Of a DNA stretch of 48,056 nt, positions 1-7,810 are shown one piece after another. A model generated the notes under the pieces. It did no database searches and had not been told where the DNA came from. It saw nothing but the letters and a program-made list of their open reading frames with translations. The position numbers and the translations under genes were made by a program. The number at the start of each line of letters is the position of its first letter. Position 1 is the first letter of the stretch. Source of the stretch: Planctomycetes bacterium UBA2386 (GTDB taxonomy: Bacteria; Planctomycetota; UBA1135; UBA2386); contig DDSQ01000104.1 in the NCBI GenBank assembly GCA_002343845.1, positions 1 to 48,056 on the forward strand, in the 5' to 3' direction.

Positions 1-127
1 AGGCGCGGATGCCCTCGAAGACGCTCGACGCGTAGTGCAGCGCGTGGGAGAGAACGTGGACCTGCGCCTTGTCCCAGTCGACGAGGTCGCCGTTCCACCA
101 GATCTTCGGCTGCGGGATGAGCTTCAT
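1..127 (-). CDS. ilvE: Branched-chain amino acid aminotransferase, N-terminal part (runs off the left edge)
   Basis: Reading the minus strand from the ATG at 127 gives 42 codons that begin [20 protein letters not shown] and continue to [20 protein letters not shown]. This is the conserved N-terminus of class IV PLP aminotransferases of the IlvE type, which interconvert Leu/Ile/Val and their 2-oxo acids in the cytoplasm. The catalytic Lys and PLP-binding residues lie beyond the window. The ATG directly precedes the conserved start, so the start is fairly secure. Its upstream region (128-163) ends at the 51-bp repeat that bounds the neighbouring inserted block, so the insertion sits immediately upstream and may have changed the ilvE promoter context. 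Confidence 0.85.
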   Translation of the reverse strand, partial: MKLIPQPKIWWNGDLVDWDKAQVHVLSHALHYASSVFEGIRA

Positions 128-163
128 GCGGTCGCGCAGAGTAGCGCGTCGCGCGCCCGCTGC

Positions 164-214
164 GGCTCAGGGCAGCTCGCGCAGTCGCAGGTTGCGGAAC
201 TCCACCGGCGCGCC
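164..214. repeat. 51-bp direct repeat, left copy (orphan DUF1080 3' end)
   Basis: Positions 164-214 are identical base for base to 2939-2989; the match fails at 163/2938 and at 215/2990. The right copy encodes the last residues and stop of the DUF1080 protein (EFRNLRLRELP then TGA). The left copy has the same reading frame but no gene body attached. It lies between the ilvE start and the stop codon of the CarboxypepD-like gene (217), as a displaced gene 3' end would after site-specific integration. Confidence 0.95.
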
Positions 215-216
215 GG

Positions 217-1872
217 TCAACGAAGTTCAATGTGGCACTTTGTGGTTTCTCCCGCAACCACCTCGAAAACCCCGGCGCCGATCCGCTCGGCGGCCTGATT
301 CTGGAAACTGACCTCGTAGGTTCCAGGCTCGCAAGGGATCAAGGTCTGCGCAGCCAGATCCACTGGGACCATGAAGCTGCCGCGTGCTTTCGTCTTGCAG
401 GTAACCATGAACACACCCTCCCTGACCTGACTGCGGCCTGTGCCGGCCGAGAGGAAGAGGGTGCCGACGTCGTCGAAGGCGGTGATCCTCCGTGGCGAGG
501 CGACCCCATCGTGGATGGCGATTTCTTCTCGGCGGTTGCTCCGCAACAGCAGTGGGATCGCCGCGGTCACGTGGTACTTGCCGTCGGGCAAGTGGAACAA
601 CTGATCACCGCCATCGCGACTCTCGGGGTCGAAGCCGAAACCCCGCGGCTCGACCGACATGATGCTGAGCGCAAGCGGACTCGTCGCAACGAATGTCCGC
701 GGTTCCTCCGTCACCGTGATGTTGATGGTCCGAATGTCGTCAGAAGCGAACCGATCCAGAGGAACGAAGTGCAGCGGCTCCTCTCGAGTAGCCTGCTTCC
801 AGACACCAACCGCGAGACTGCCGGGGACGAGCCCCATGAGGCGCGATCCATCCTGAGCAAGCGCGAAGTAGCGCGAATGGGGTATCCCAGGCCGTAGTGC
901 CTTCTCCAAGCTCGCAGCCTGCCAGGCAAGGGGTGCCTCGGCAACGAAGCGCAGGCCGGGCGGGGCGCTACGCGCGCGCTTGGTCAGCGAGAGTGCTGCG
1001 TTCGCCGGCCAGTTCGTGCTCACGACGAACTCGCACACAGCGACATAGACGCGTCGCAGCCGACACTCGACGGACTGGCCATCGACGTCGACCTGCACGG
1101 CCTGAGCATCCGCACTCCCGGCTGCGCCATCGACCAAGTACCCATGCTTGAGGCAGGTCATCACGTGCCTGCCCCGGGGCACGCCCCGGATCTGGAACGT
1201 GCCGTCCTCGCTCGACCAAGCCTCCAACGTGCGAGTGACCGATCCATCGGAACGCACCTCGAGCAGGCGTGACGTGGTCGTTCCAGCAGCAGCTGCTCCC
1301 GCTTGTTCGGCCCCTACGGCGCCGTCATCGACGGAGAGGCGCGCATCGACGCCTCCATGTACTCCAATCCGCACTGCGGCTCCAGACAGTCGTTGGCCAT
1401 CCTGGTCGACCACGACTCCCCGGAGCACCCATGCGTCTTGCAAGATGAGACGCGCGAGGTCGCCCCCCTCGTTGCGAGCAACGCCAGGCAAGTGGCCTAC
1501 GGCATCGGCGACGACTTCGGCAATTCCCAGCGGGATCGAGCACTCGCCCATTTCGTCGGTTGCACCGACGCGTTCGAGGCCCCCCGAAGCCATCACGGCG
1601 GCACGCGGGATCGGCTCACCCAACTTGTCGACGACGACCAGCCTCCATGCGACGGGCGTCAGTGACCCCTGCACGCGCGACGCCGCTTCCACGGGCACCA
1701 ACGCCGAAACCGAGTGCCCATGAACCGGCCCTTCGACAACTGCCGAGCCACGCGTTGGTGGCTCGGCGTCTCCACGGCTCGCCACAACGGCGACGACCAA
1801 GCCGAGAACGACAACTGCAATACCCCTACAAGCGCGCGAGGCCACGAGCGAGTGACCTACTGGCAGATGCAT
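217..1872 (-). CDS. Exported protein with carboxypeptidase-regulatory-like (Ig-fold) repeats
   Basis: The 551-residue product starts at ATG 1872 with a hydrophobic segment at about residues 17-34 (signal peptide or membrane anchor). Two stretches resemble CarboxypepD_reg/SpaA-like beta-sandwich modules: about residues 75-150 (WRLVVVDKLGEPIPRAAV) and about 150-275 (GVVVDQDGQRLSGAAVRIGV, then a GTFQIRGVPRGRHVMTCL turn). No catalytic motif is seen. The open frame extends further upstream, but that part is a shadow of the Cys-rich gene; ATG 1872 overlaps that gene's end by 16 bp, suggesting co-transcription. The stop lies 3 bp from the left 51-bp repeat. The role is probably surface or periplasmic; function is unknown. 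Confidence 0.65.
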   Translation of the reverse strand: MHLPVGHSLVASRACRGIAVVVLGLVVAVVASRGDAEPPTRGSAVVEGPVHGHSVSALVPVEAASRVQGSLTPVAWRLVVVDKLGEPIPRAAVMASGGLERVGATDEMGECSIPLGIAEVVADAVGHLPGVARNEGGDLARLILQDAWVLRGVVVDQDGQRLSGAAVRIGVHGGVDARLSVDDGAVGAEQAGAAAAGTTTSRLLEVRSDGSVTRTLEAWSSEDGTFQIRGVPRGRHVMTCLKHGYLVDGAAGSADAQAVQVDVDGQSVECRLRRVYVAVCEFVVSTNWPANAALSLTKRARSAPPGLRFVAEAPLAWQAASLEKALRPGIPHSRYFALAQDGSRLMGLVPGSLAVGVWKQATREEPLHFVPLDRFASDDIRTINITVTEEPRTFVATSPLALSIMSVEPRGFGFDPESRDGGDQLFHLPDGKYHVTAAIPLLLRSNRREEIAIHDGVASPRRITAFDDVGTLFLSAGTGRSQVREGVFMVTCKTKARGSFMVPVDLAAQTLIPCEPGTYEVSFQNQAAERIGAGVFEVVAGETTKCHIELR

Positions 1873-2267
1873 CGCTTGTAGGTGTGCGTCCCTGACTCCT
1901 CTTCGCAGTTGGAGGGATCGATGGCGCACTCGCCTCGGCACGCTCGACTCGGCGGGAACTCGCCGATCTTCCAAGCTACGGCGTGGCAAACGCCGGTGTC
2001 GAAGATGTCCTCGGGTTGGTCGCAGTCGCACCAAGCCAAGTAACTCCCGATGCTCCCGTACTCGACGACGCGCTCGCGGCACGTGTTGCCTTCGCAAAGC
2101 GACGGGGCGCCACAAACGACCACCCCTTGGGGCGACACCTGAGTCGATTCCTGACAGGCAGATGGCGAGGACGAAAGGGGCAACGCAGCCGCGATGCCTG
2201 ACTCTCGCACTGGGTTCACCAATGCCAGAACCCCAAGCAACGCAACGGACAGAGTGAGCAATTGCAT
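1857..2267 (-). CDS. Small cysteine-rich secreted protein
   Basis: ATG 2267 opens a 136-residue product with a signal-peptide-like start (MQLLTLSVALLGVLALVNPV) followed by about 100 residues holding 12 cysteines. Several are closely paired (CDC near residues 80-82, KRCIC at the C-terminus). An even Cys count in an exported protein suggests a disulfide-stabilised domain; I do not recognise the family. The frame is open far upstream, but that part is low-complexity antisense of other genes. The gene overlaps the CarboxypepD-like gene downstream by 16 bp and follows the sigma-like gene by 89 bp. The three together make up the inserted block. Confidence 0.6.
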   Translation of the reverse strand: MQLLTLSVALLGVLALVNPVRESGIAAALPLSSSPSACQESTQVSPQGVVVCGAPSLCEGNTCRERVVEYGSIGSYLAWCDCDQPEDIFDTGVCHAVAWKIGEFPPSRACRGECAIDPSNCEEESGTHTYKRCICQ

Positions 2268-2339
2268 CAGTTCACCAATCGTTGGAAGAAGAGGACCGTT
2301 CGAGGGGGCGACTCTCGCTAGCCTCGCTGGGAAGAGGGA

Positions 2340-2357
2340 GGGGGGGGGGCACCCCCC
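2340..2357. other. G10-CA-C6 homopolymer hairpin between two genes of the inserted block
   Basis: A run of ten G (2340-2349) is followed by CA and six C (2352-2357). Read on the minus strand it is a G6/C run hairpin starting at the stop codon (TAG, 2357-2359) of the sigma-like gene and preceding the Cys-rich gene. It could act as an attenuator or a slippage-prone tract. There is no U-run, so a classical intrinsic terminator is not supported. Confidence 0.4.
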
Positions 2358-2851
2358 TAGCGCCGTATGCGTTTCAACGCCGTCCGGAACGACCGCCGCA
2401 GGCTCTTCCGGTCCATCCCGAGCTCCCTGGACGCGCGATGCACGGACACTCCACCCTCGGTCAACTTCATCAGGACCTCCCACTGTCGGCCGACGAACCT
2501 GGCCTTGTTGCCGAGCACGAATTCCCGCAACTCCGCCCGATCGACGGCAGGCAGCGGAGCATCGCCGGCCGACTCCACCCAGGACGCCGCGGACTCCAGG
2601 ACGACATCCAGGTTCGTCGCCGCGCGACCCGCCTGCCTGCAGCCTGCCAAGCGGCGCGCTGCGTTCGCTCCCACTCGGAACACCCACGCGCACCAGTCCT
2701 CGACCGCCTTGCGGGACAGGACCGCGTTCTCCCACTGCTGCACTGCCACATCGCACGCGTCCTCGACAACTTGCCGTCGGCTCGTCACGGATCTCGCCCC
2801 GCGCAACGCGCAGCGACGGATCTCTTCCACGTCGATCGAGGGCTCTTCCAT
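2357..2851 (-). CDS. ECF sigma-70-like regulator
   Basis: From ATG 2851 the product has 164 residues (a TTG at 2911 would add 20). The N-terminal half resembles ECF sigma region 2: an acidic-helical segment with VVEDACDVAVQQWENAVLS and then AVEDWCAWVFRVGANAARR, which matches the usual W(L/V)FRVARN pattern. The C-terminal 50 residues form a helix-turn-helix of region-4 type (QWEVLMKLTEGGVSVHRASRELGMDRKSLRRSFRTALKRIRR). A canonical sigma factor or a related HTH regulator are both possible. It is the first gene of the inserted block and probably drives the two exported-protein genes downstream. The pairing resembles the fused sigma-CarboxypepD protein at 28004-30361. Confidence 0.6.
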   Translation of the reverse strand: MEEPSIDVEEIRRCALRGARSVTSRRQVVEDACDVAVQQWENAVLSRKAVEDWCAWVFRVGANAARRLAGCRQAGRAATNLDVVLESAASWVESAGDAPLPAVDRAELREFVLGNKARFVGRQWEVLMKLTEGGVSVHRASRELGMDRKSLRRSFRTALKRIRR

Positions 2852-2938
2852 GGCCACGGCGCCGTCTACCCACGGCGGGTAGCACCGTAACGAGCCTGCC
2901 AACCCCGTCAACCGCCTCCCCTGATGCGACTGATGCGA

Positions 2939-2989
2939 GGCTCAGGGCAGCTCGCGCAGTCGCAGGTTGCGGAACTCCACCGGCGCGCC
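2939..2989. repeat. 51-bp direct repeat, right copy (3' end of the DUF1080 gene)
   Basis: This copy is identical to 164-214 and encodes the C-terminal residues and TGA stop (2942-2944) of the DUF1080 protein. It is the functional 3' end of that gene, so it is the side at which the gene was restored if the block integrated site-specifically. Confidence 0.95.
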
Positions 2990-3697
2990 CTCGGCCTCGA
3001 GCGCGAGGTAGCCGCTCGCCGGCGAGCACCCCGTCCCACCCGCGACCTCCTCGCCGTTCACCCACAGCCGCACTTCGCCGTTCACCGCGCGCACGTAGTA
3101 GTGGTTCCACTCGCCGGCTTTCTTCACCAGCCGCTGCGTCGGGAAGCAGCGCGTGCCCTTCTCGCTGCCGACGGTGAACGCGTCGCCGCCGCTGCCGTAC
3201 GTGATCTTCGGCGTGAACGGCCGCATCGTGGAGCCGCCGACCGGGAACACGTCGCCGTGGCTGGTGAACCAGTCCGAGCGCTTGCCCTTGTCGCGCAGCC
3301 AGTTCTCCTCGTAGCCGAGGTCGAGCACCTGCACCTCGATGCCGCTGCGCGGCAACTGCCCAGGCTTCAGCTCGGTGAACGCCGACTCCGGGCACCACAG
3401 GAACAGCCCCGAGTTGCCAGCGTGCTCGAGGTGCCGCCACTCGGCGACGAATTCGAAGTTGGTGAACGTCTGCACGCTGCGCGCGCCGCCGATCGGCTTC
3501 CCCGTGCCGGCGATCACGCCAACGCGCTCGGTCCAGGTGTCGGCGTCGCCGTTGACGTTGACGAAGTCGGCGAGCGTCAGCACGCGCCAGCCTTCGCCGT
3601 CGATGAACGCGCGCGGCAACGGCCCACGCGGCAACACGAAGGCGGCGAACGTCAGACCGACGACGGCGAACGGGACGAGGTGGTTTCGCGACGACAT
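2942..3697 (-). CDS. DUF1080 / 3-keto-disaccharide hydrolase domain protein
   Basis: The 251-residue product (start ATG 3697, MSSRNHLVPF) has a hydrophobic N-terminus and then one jelly-roll domain typical of DUF1080 proteins. It contains FVAEWRHLEHAGNSGLFLWCP (the usual NSG(I/L) motif), RSGIEVQVLDLGYEENW, GEWNHYYVRAVNGEVRLWVNGEE and a final EFRNLRLRELP strand. Family members act on 3-keto-glycosides or bind sugars outside the cytoplasm and are abundant in planctomycetes. An ATG at 3733 is in frame but gives an Arg-rich start that fits a signal sequence less well. Its last 48 bp form one copy of the 51-bp repeat bounding the inserted block. Confidence 0.85.
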   Translation of the reverse strand: MSSRNHLVPFAVVGLTFAAFVLPRGPLPRAFIDGEGWRVLTLADFVNVNGDADTWTERVGVIAGTGKPIGGARSVQTFTNFEFVAEWRHLEHAGNSGLFLWCPESAFTELKPGQLPRSGIEVQVLDLGYEENWLRDKGKRSDWFTSHGDVFPVGGSTMRPFTPKITYGSGGDAFTVGSEKGTRCFPTQRLVKKAGEWNHYYVRAVNGEVRLWVNGEEVAGGTGCSPASGYLALEAEGAPVEFRNLRLRELP

Positions 3698-3784
3698 GAC
3701 GACGCGAGCATGCCCGCGCCGGCGGCGCGGCACGAGGGCCGTGTCGGGCGAACCGCCGTCAGGCAGCTCACGCTGGCGGCGACT

Positions 3785-4096
3785 TCACGCGACCGGCTCG
3801 GCGAGCCAGCCGCGCACCCGGCGATCGAGGAAGAACGGCCACAGGGGGATGAGCGAGGCGACGAACACCAGCAGCACGCGCCCGATCGGCCAGTTCGCCT
3901 CGAACCGCGCCCGAATCAACAGCCAGACCATCCACAGGAACAGCACGCCGTGCGCCATGCCGAGCACACGCACCGCCATCGGCTCGTGCCAGACGTACTT
4001 CAGCGGCATCGCGATGCCGAGCAACAACAGGTAGGAGACCGCCTCGACCAAGGCGACGAGGCGTAGCGTGTGCAGGAACCTGGGCACGCGCACCAT
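3785..4096 (-). CDS. DUF3817 small integral membrane protein
   Basis: The product has 103 residues with about three membrane segments: residues 10-32 (VALVEAVSYLLLLGIAMPLKY), 43-62 (VLGMAHGVLFLWMVWLLI) and 72-90. The E-A-x-S-Y-L-L-L pattern, KY near the end of TM1 and G-x-x-H-G in TM2 are characteristic of DUF3817. Function is unknown; homologues are often single genes or parts of larger membrane proteins. It is transcribed away from the coiled-coil gene at 4204, from a shared 107-bp region. Confidence 0.8.
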   Translation of the reverse strand: MVRVPRFLHTLRLVALVEAVSYLLLLGIAMPLKYVWHEPMAVRVLGMAHGVLFLWMVWLLIRARFEANWPIGRVLLVFVASLIPLWPFFLDRRVRGWLAEPVA

Positions 4097-4203
4097 CGTG
4101 CGCGACGTCGGCGCCGGCGTCCCGGGAAAGAGGCCCGTTCGCGAATAATGGGGCGTCGCCCATGATGGCGCCGCCCACCACCGTGTCCCTTCCGGAGTCC
4201 GAC

Positions 4204-5124
4204 ATGTTCCTCCGTCCCTTCGTCGTGGGCCTCGGCGCCGCGTTGCTCGCCGCCTGCGCCATTCCAGCCCAGTCCGTGTCCGAACAGGCTTCGGCCGTCA
4301 TCGAGCGCGCCGTCACGCGCATCGAGACCGCCGAGAACGAACTCGAGCAGGCCAAGCGCGAGCTGCAGCAACTGCGCAAGGCGCTGCTGCACGCGCATGC
4401 GACGCATGAGCGGGCGATGACGGACGAGAAGCGCTCCCGGATCCGCGAGCACGAAGAGATGCAACGGCAGCACGAGCAGGCGCAACGCGAGCACGAACGA
4501 CAGCAACAGGAGTTGCAGCGCGCCGTCGAGCGCCAGCAGCAGGACATGCAGCGGCAGTTCGAGCGCCAACACCAGGAACTGCAGCGCGAGCTCGAGCGGG
4601 CCCATCGCGAGGTCGAGCGGGCGAAGGCGCGCGCCGAGCAGGACGCGGGCCAGCAGCAGGCGCGGGCAGCGAGCCTGCGCGCGAGCGTGCAGCAGGAACT
4701 CGAGCGCGCGAACGTGGAACTCGACGCGGCGGCCGAGGCCCTCGCCAACGACCGCGCCAACGCGGCACGCGCCAGCGTGCAGCGTGGACAGGGCCGCCTG
4801 CAGGCCGCCATCGCTCGCGCCGCGCAGAGCTCCGGCGATGGCAGCCGCTGCGCCCCCCCGCGCCGCACGCTGCTGACGCGCGCCGCGACCCCGGCTCCTG
4901 CGGCCACGGCAACGGTGGCTGCCGAAGATGCTCCCGCGACCGCGGCTCCCGCCGCGCCGACCTCACCGTGCTGTGCGCCTGCCGCAACCCCGGCGCCCGA
5001 GTGCTGCGCGGCCGAAGCCTCGGCATCGTCGCCTGGTAGCACGCCCGCGGCTGCGCCCGGGAAGCCGAAGAAGACGAAGCCCGCGAGCAAGCCCGCGGCA
5101 ACCCCGACGCGCGAGATCAACTGA
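4204..5124 (+). CDS. Exported coiled-coil protein with a Cys-pair tail
   Basis: From ATG 4204 (GGAG eight bases upstream) the product has 306 residues. The N-terminus MFLRPFVVGLGAALLAACAIPAQS is a signal peptide, possibly of lipoprotein type (LLAAC). About residues 25-200 are a long Gln/Glu/Arg-rich coiled coil with repeats of ERQQQ and HEQAQREHE type. About residues 205-306 are Ala/Pro-rich, carry two CC pairs (SPCCAPA and PECCAAE) and end with a basic KPKKTKPASK stretch. The tail could be surface-exposed and metal-binding or cross-linking. No enzymatic motif is seen and function is unknown. An ATG at 4162 is less likely because it lacks a ribosome site. Confidence 0.75.
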   Translation: MFLRPFVVGLGAALLAACAIPAQSVSEQASAVIERAVTRIETAENELEQAKRELQQLRKALLHAHATHERAMTDEKRSRIREHEEMQRQHEQAQREHERQQQELQRAVERQQQDMQRQFERQHQELQRELERAHREVERAKARAEQDAGQQQARAASLRASVQQELERANVELDAAAEALANDRANAARASVQRGQGRLQAAIARAAQSSGDGSRCAPPRRTLLTRAATPAPAATATVAAEDAPATAAPAAPTSPCCAPAATPAPECCAAEASASSPGSTPAAAPGKPKKTKPASKPAATPTREIN

Positions 5125-5136
5125 TCCGCGCCTGAT

Positions 5137-5154
5137 CCGCCGGCCTGCTGGCGG
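5137..5154. terminator. Weak inverted repeat between convergent genes
   Basis: CCGCC (5137-5141) pairs with GGCGG (5150-5154) across an 8-base loop, within the 31 bp between the convergent stops at 5124 and 5156. There is no T-run on either side. It may be a bidirectional stem, but the evidence is thin. Confidence 0.25.
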
Positions 5155-5155
5155 C

Positions 5156-7567
5156 CTACTTCCCGCGGGCCGCGACCATCTTCTGCAGGAACGCGGCCCA
5201 GCTCTCGGTCTGCGCCGCCGGGGTCAGGCCGACGACCGGCGTCTCGCCCAGTTCCTGCCCGGTCTTCGGATCGACGACGACGAAGATCGGCATCGCCCGG
5301 CTGCTGGCGAACTGCTTCTGCAGCTCCCGATTGCGGGCGAACTGCTCCTTGGTGAGGTGCTTCTGCAGGTCACAGTGCAGACGCGCCTCGACGAAGTGCT
5401 CCTTCATGATCCCGGCGACCGCCGGACGCAGGAAGACGTCGTCTTCCATCGCGCGGCAGTTCACTCAATTGAAGCCGGTGAAGTTGTAGAGCAGCAGCTT
5501 GTCGGCGGCCTTGGCGACTTCGAGCGCCCGGTCGCCGTCGTCCTTGACGATCACGTGCGTCTTGCTGGCGGCTGGCACACCCCCGCTGTCGGCTCGCGTG
5601 CTGACCAGGGGCGCCGAGTAGGGCGGCGCGAACGCGGTCATGTAGTAGTCGAGCTTGTAGCCCATCGCGCCGAAGAGCAGGTAGGCGGCGACCAGGGTGA
5701 CCGCCATGCCACCCGCCATGCGCCCCGCGCCCACGCCTTCGTTCGCGCTCCCGGCCTTGCGCAGGATGCCGAACAGGTAGAGCGCCCACAGCACGAAGAT
5801 CACCGCGATCAGCAGCAGGAAGAGCTCGCGCGGCAGCGCGTTCCAGTCGAGCGCGATGTCGACCATCGACACGAACTTCAGCGTCGCCGCGAGTTCGACG
5901 AAGCCGAGCGACACCTTCAGCGTCTCCATCCACTCGCCCGACCGCGGCAGTGCCTTCACCCGCGTCGGCGCCAGCGACAGGAACAGGAACGGCAACGCCA
6001 TCGTCAGGCCGAAGATCGACATCCCAAGGATGATCCGCACCGGGCCCGCGGTGACGACGCTCGCGAGCAAGGTGCCGACGATCGGCGCCGTGCAGGTGAA
6101 CGAAGTGATCACGAGCGTCGCGCCCATCAAGAACACGCCGAGGTAGCCGCCCGTCGCCCCGGCTTTGCCGGCCGCGTTGGTCAGGAACTGCGGCGGCTGC
6201 AGGTTGATCCAGCCGAACAGCGTGCACGCGAACACCAGGAACGCGATCGCGATCACCGAGTTGAGCAGCCAGTGATTGGCCAGCGCGATGATGGTCCGGT
6301 CGTCGACCGTCTCCGACGCCAGCGCCACCGCGGCCCCGATCCCCGTGAACATCAGCACGATGCCGCCCGCGTACGCCACCGCGAGCGGCATCACCTTGCC
6401 GCCGCGCTTCTCCGCCTGCTTGGTGAAGAAGCTGAACGTGATCGGAATCATCGGGTAGGTGCACGGCATCGCGAGGGCGAAGAGGCCACCGCCGATGCAG
6501 GCCAGGATCAGCCCCCACCACGAGAGGAACGGGTTGCTGCCGTCGTCTCGCACTTCGACGGCGATCAGCGGCGGGGTCTCCGGCACCGGTGACGGCCCGA
6601 CGAACGTGGTCAGCGTGCGCGCGGCGCCGGCTTCGACGGCCAGCGTCGCTTCGAAGTCGACGTCCTCGGGCAGCAGGCACCCGGTCGCATTGCAGATCTG
6701 CACCGTCAACGCACCGCTGATCTCGATCGTCCCCGGTGCCTGCGCAGCAGGCACCCGCAGCGCCTGCGTCACCTCGAACACGTTCGGCAGCGGGAACTGC
6801 ACCATGCCCTTCTTCTCGGTGCGCGTGCCGGGCGGCACGACCGCGGGCCCGACGGCCTCCAGCGCGCCGGCATCGAGCTTCTGCGGGTCGAGCGTCACCG
6901 GCAGGTTCACGGTCTCGAGCGCGCCGTAGGCGTGGAACTCGGGATCGGTGATCGTGACCGTCAGCACGAGCTGCACGACCTCGCCGGCGCGCGCCGGTGC
7001 TGGTGCGACCTTCGCCGCGACGACGATCTTCTGGTCGGGATCGAGCTGCAGCCCCGGTTTGGTCTCGGGGCGCACGGCAGGCGCTGGTTCGCCGGCCACC
7101 ACCAGCTTGGCCGAGAACGCCGCGACGTCGGGCGGCAGGCAGCTGTTCTCGTCGCAGATGCCGTAGTCGAGTTCGCCGCTCACCGTGACTTCGCCGCCGG
7201 CCATCGCCGCCGGCACGCGCATCGGTTGCCGCACCGTGAAACGGTTCGGCAGCGGGAACGTCGCGAGGCCGCCCTTCATCGTGCGCACGCCCGGAGGAAC
7301 CACCGCTGGCCCATCGAGCTCGAGACCGCCCGTCACGACCTTCTCGGCCGCGAGCCCGACCGGCACGTTGGTCTGCTCGAGCGTGCCGTAGGCATGCCAG
7401 CCTTCGCTGACCTCGGCGCGCAACACCAGCACGACCTTGTCGCCAGGTTTCGCGGTCGCCGGCTCGAAGGCAGCCGCCAGGGTGAGCGTGCCATCCTGCG
7501 CCGGCAACGGCGCGAGGAACGGCACGAGCAACAGCAAGAACGACAGCCAGTGGAGCCGGGCGCGCAT
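5156..7567 (-). CDS. dsbD: DsbD-type thiol:disulfide interchange protein, probable selenoprotein (in-frame TGA at 5465-5467)
   Basis: Read through the TGA, the product is 803 residues from ATG 7567. Residues 1-23 are a signal peptide. Two tandem DsbD N-terminal-like domains follow (about 25-155 and 175-310), with Cys pairs at 138/143 and 292/297. A membrane core (about 347-640) has AMPCTYPMIPITF (C369) and TSFTCTAPIVG (C492), the two reactive cysteines of the DsbD/CcdA channel. A C-terminal thioredoxin domain begins near 670. Its expected CVNC is encoded as TGA-GTG-AAC-TGC: LLYNFTGFN, stop, VNCRAMEDDVF. Both sides are in one frame, and residue 701 is exactly the first redox Cys, so Sec (UVNC) is the natural reading. 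Such proteins carry electrons from cytoplasmic thioredoxin to the periplasm. A hairpin follows the TGA. A TGC-to-TGA mutation or sequencing error remains possible. Confidence 0.85.
5422..5456 (-). promoter_or_regulatory. Candidate bacterial SECIS hairpin downstream of the in-frame TGA
   Basis: On the coding strand GGAAGACGACGTCTTCC (5447 to 5431) folds into a perfect 7-bp stem with a GAC loop, 18 to 34 bases after the TGA. A lower stem around internal mismatches pairs CCG (5456-5454) with CGG (5424-5422) and CG with CG. Bacterial SECIS elements lie inside the coding region at this distance from UGA. The usual loop G/U features of E. coli SECIS are not obvious, so only position and stability support the call. 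Confidence 0.5.
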
Positions 7568-7577
7568 CGGGGCGCGG

Positions 7578-7583
7578 ATGATA
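7578..7583 (-). promoter_or_regulatory. -10-like TATCAT, 10 nt before the dsbD start
   Basis: TATCAT on the minus strand ends 10 bases before ATG 7567. A transcript starting about 7 bases after it would have only a few bases of leader. No convincing -35 or Shine-Dalgarno is seen. Confidence 0.4.
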
Positions 7584-7810
7584 CGAGCCCGTCGGCCGAC
7601 GGCCGCATGCCCCCCTGAAGTTGCCGCCTTCGCCACGGGGGCGCCGGTGCGACCGGCGTCAGCGCCGCGGGTTCGGGGGGACTCGAGGGCCGCCTACGCC
7701 GACCCCTGCTGCACGCGCCGCGTCCTTGCGCAGCGCCGGCGCGAACCGTCGGGGTCGCGCGGAGGACGGCAGGGACGAGCAGCCGGGCCGCCGCGTCCCC
7801 ACCGGCGCGA

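Larger units (their letters stand above)
164..2989. mobile_element. Putative small integrated element bounded by 51-bp direct repeats
   Basis: The block between the two repeat copies (215-2938) holds three minus-strand genes: an ECF-sigma-like regulator, a Cys-rich secreted protein and a CarboxypepD-like protein. The flanking genes ilvE and DUF1080 would be adjacent if one repeat copy and the block were removed. A perfect duplication of a gene's 3' end, with the intact gene restored at one side, is the usual footprint of integrative elements that target gene ends. No integrase, recombinase or transposase is visible, so the block may be a non-autonomous element, a remnant, or the product of recombination between duplicated DUF1080 genes. 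By eye its codon use is less extreme in GC than its neighbours. Confidence 0.55.

Noticed and set aside
2339..2360. The G10/C6 tract as an intrinsic terminator
   Set aside because: There is no U-tract after the stem on either strand.
164..2989. The 51-bp repeats as an insertion sequence or transposon ends
   Set aside because: There is no transposase and no terminal inverted repeat, and the repeat is far longer than a typical target duplication.
5465..5467. The TGA as an ordinary stop or pseudogene mutation in dsbD
   Set aside because: The downstream frame continues the thioredoxin domain perfectly and TGA falls exactly on the redox Cys; a random nonsense change at that codon is less likely, though it cannot be excluded without genome data.
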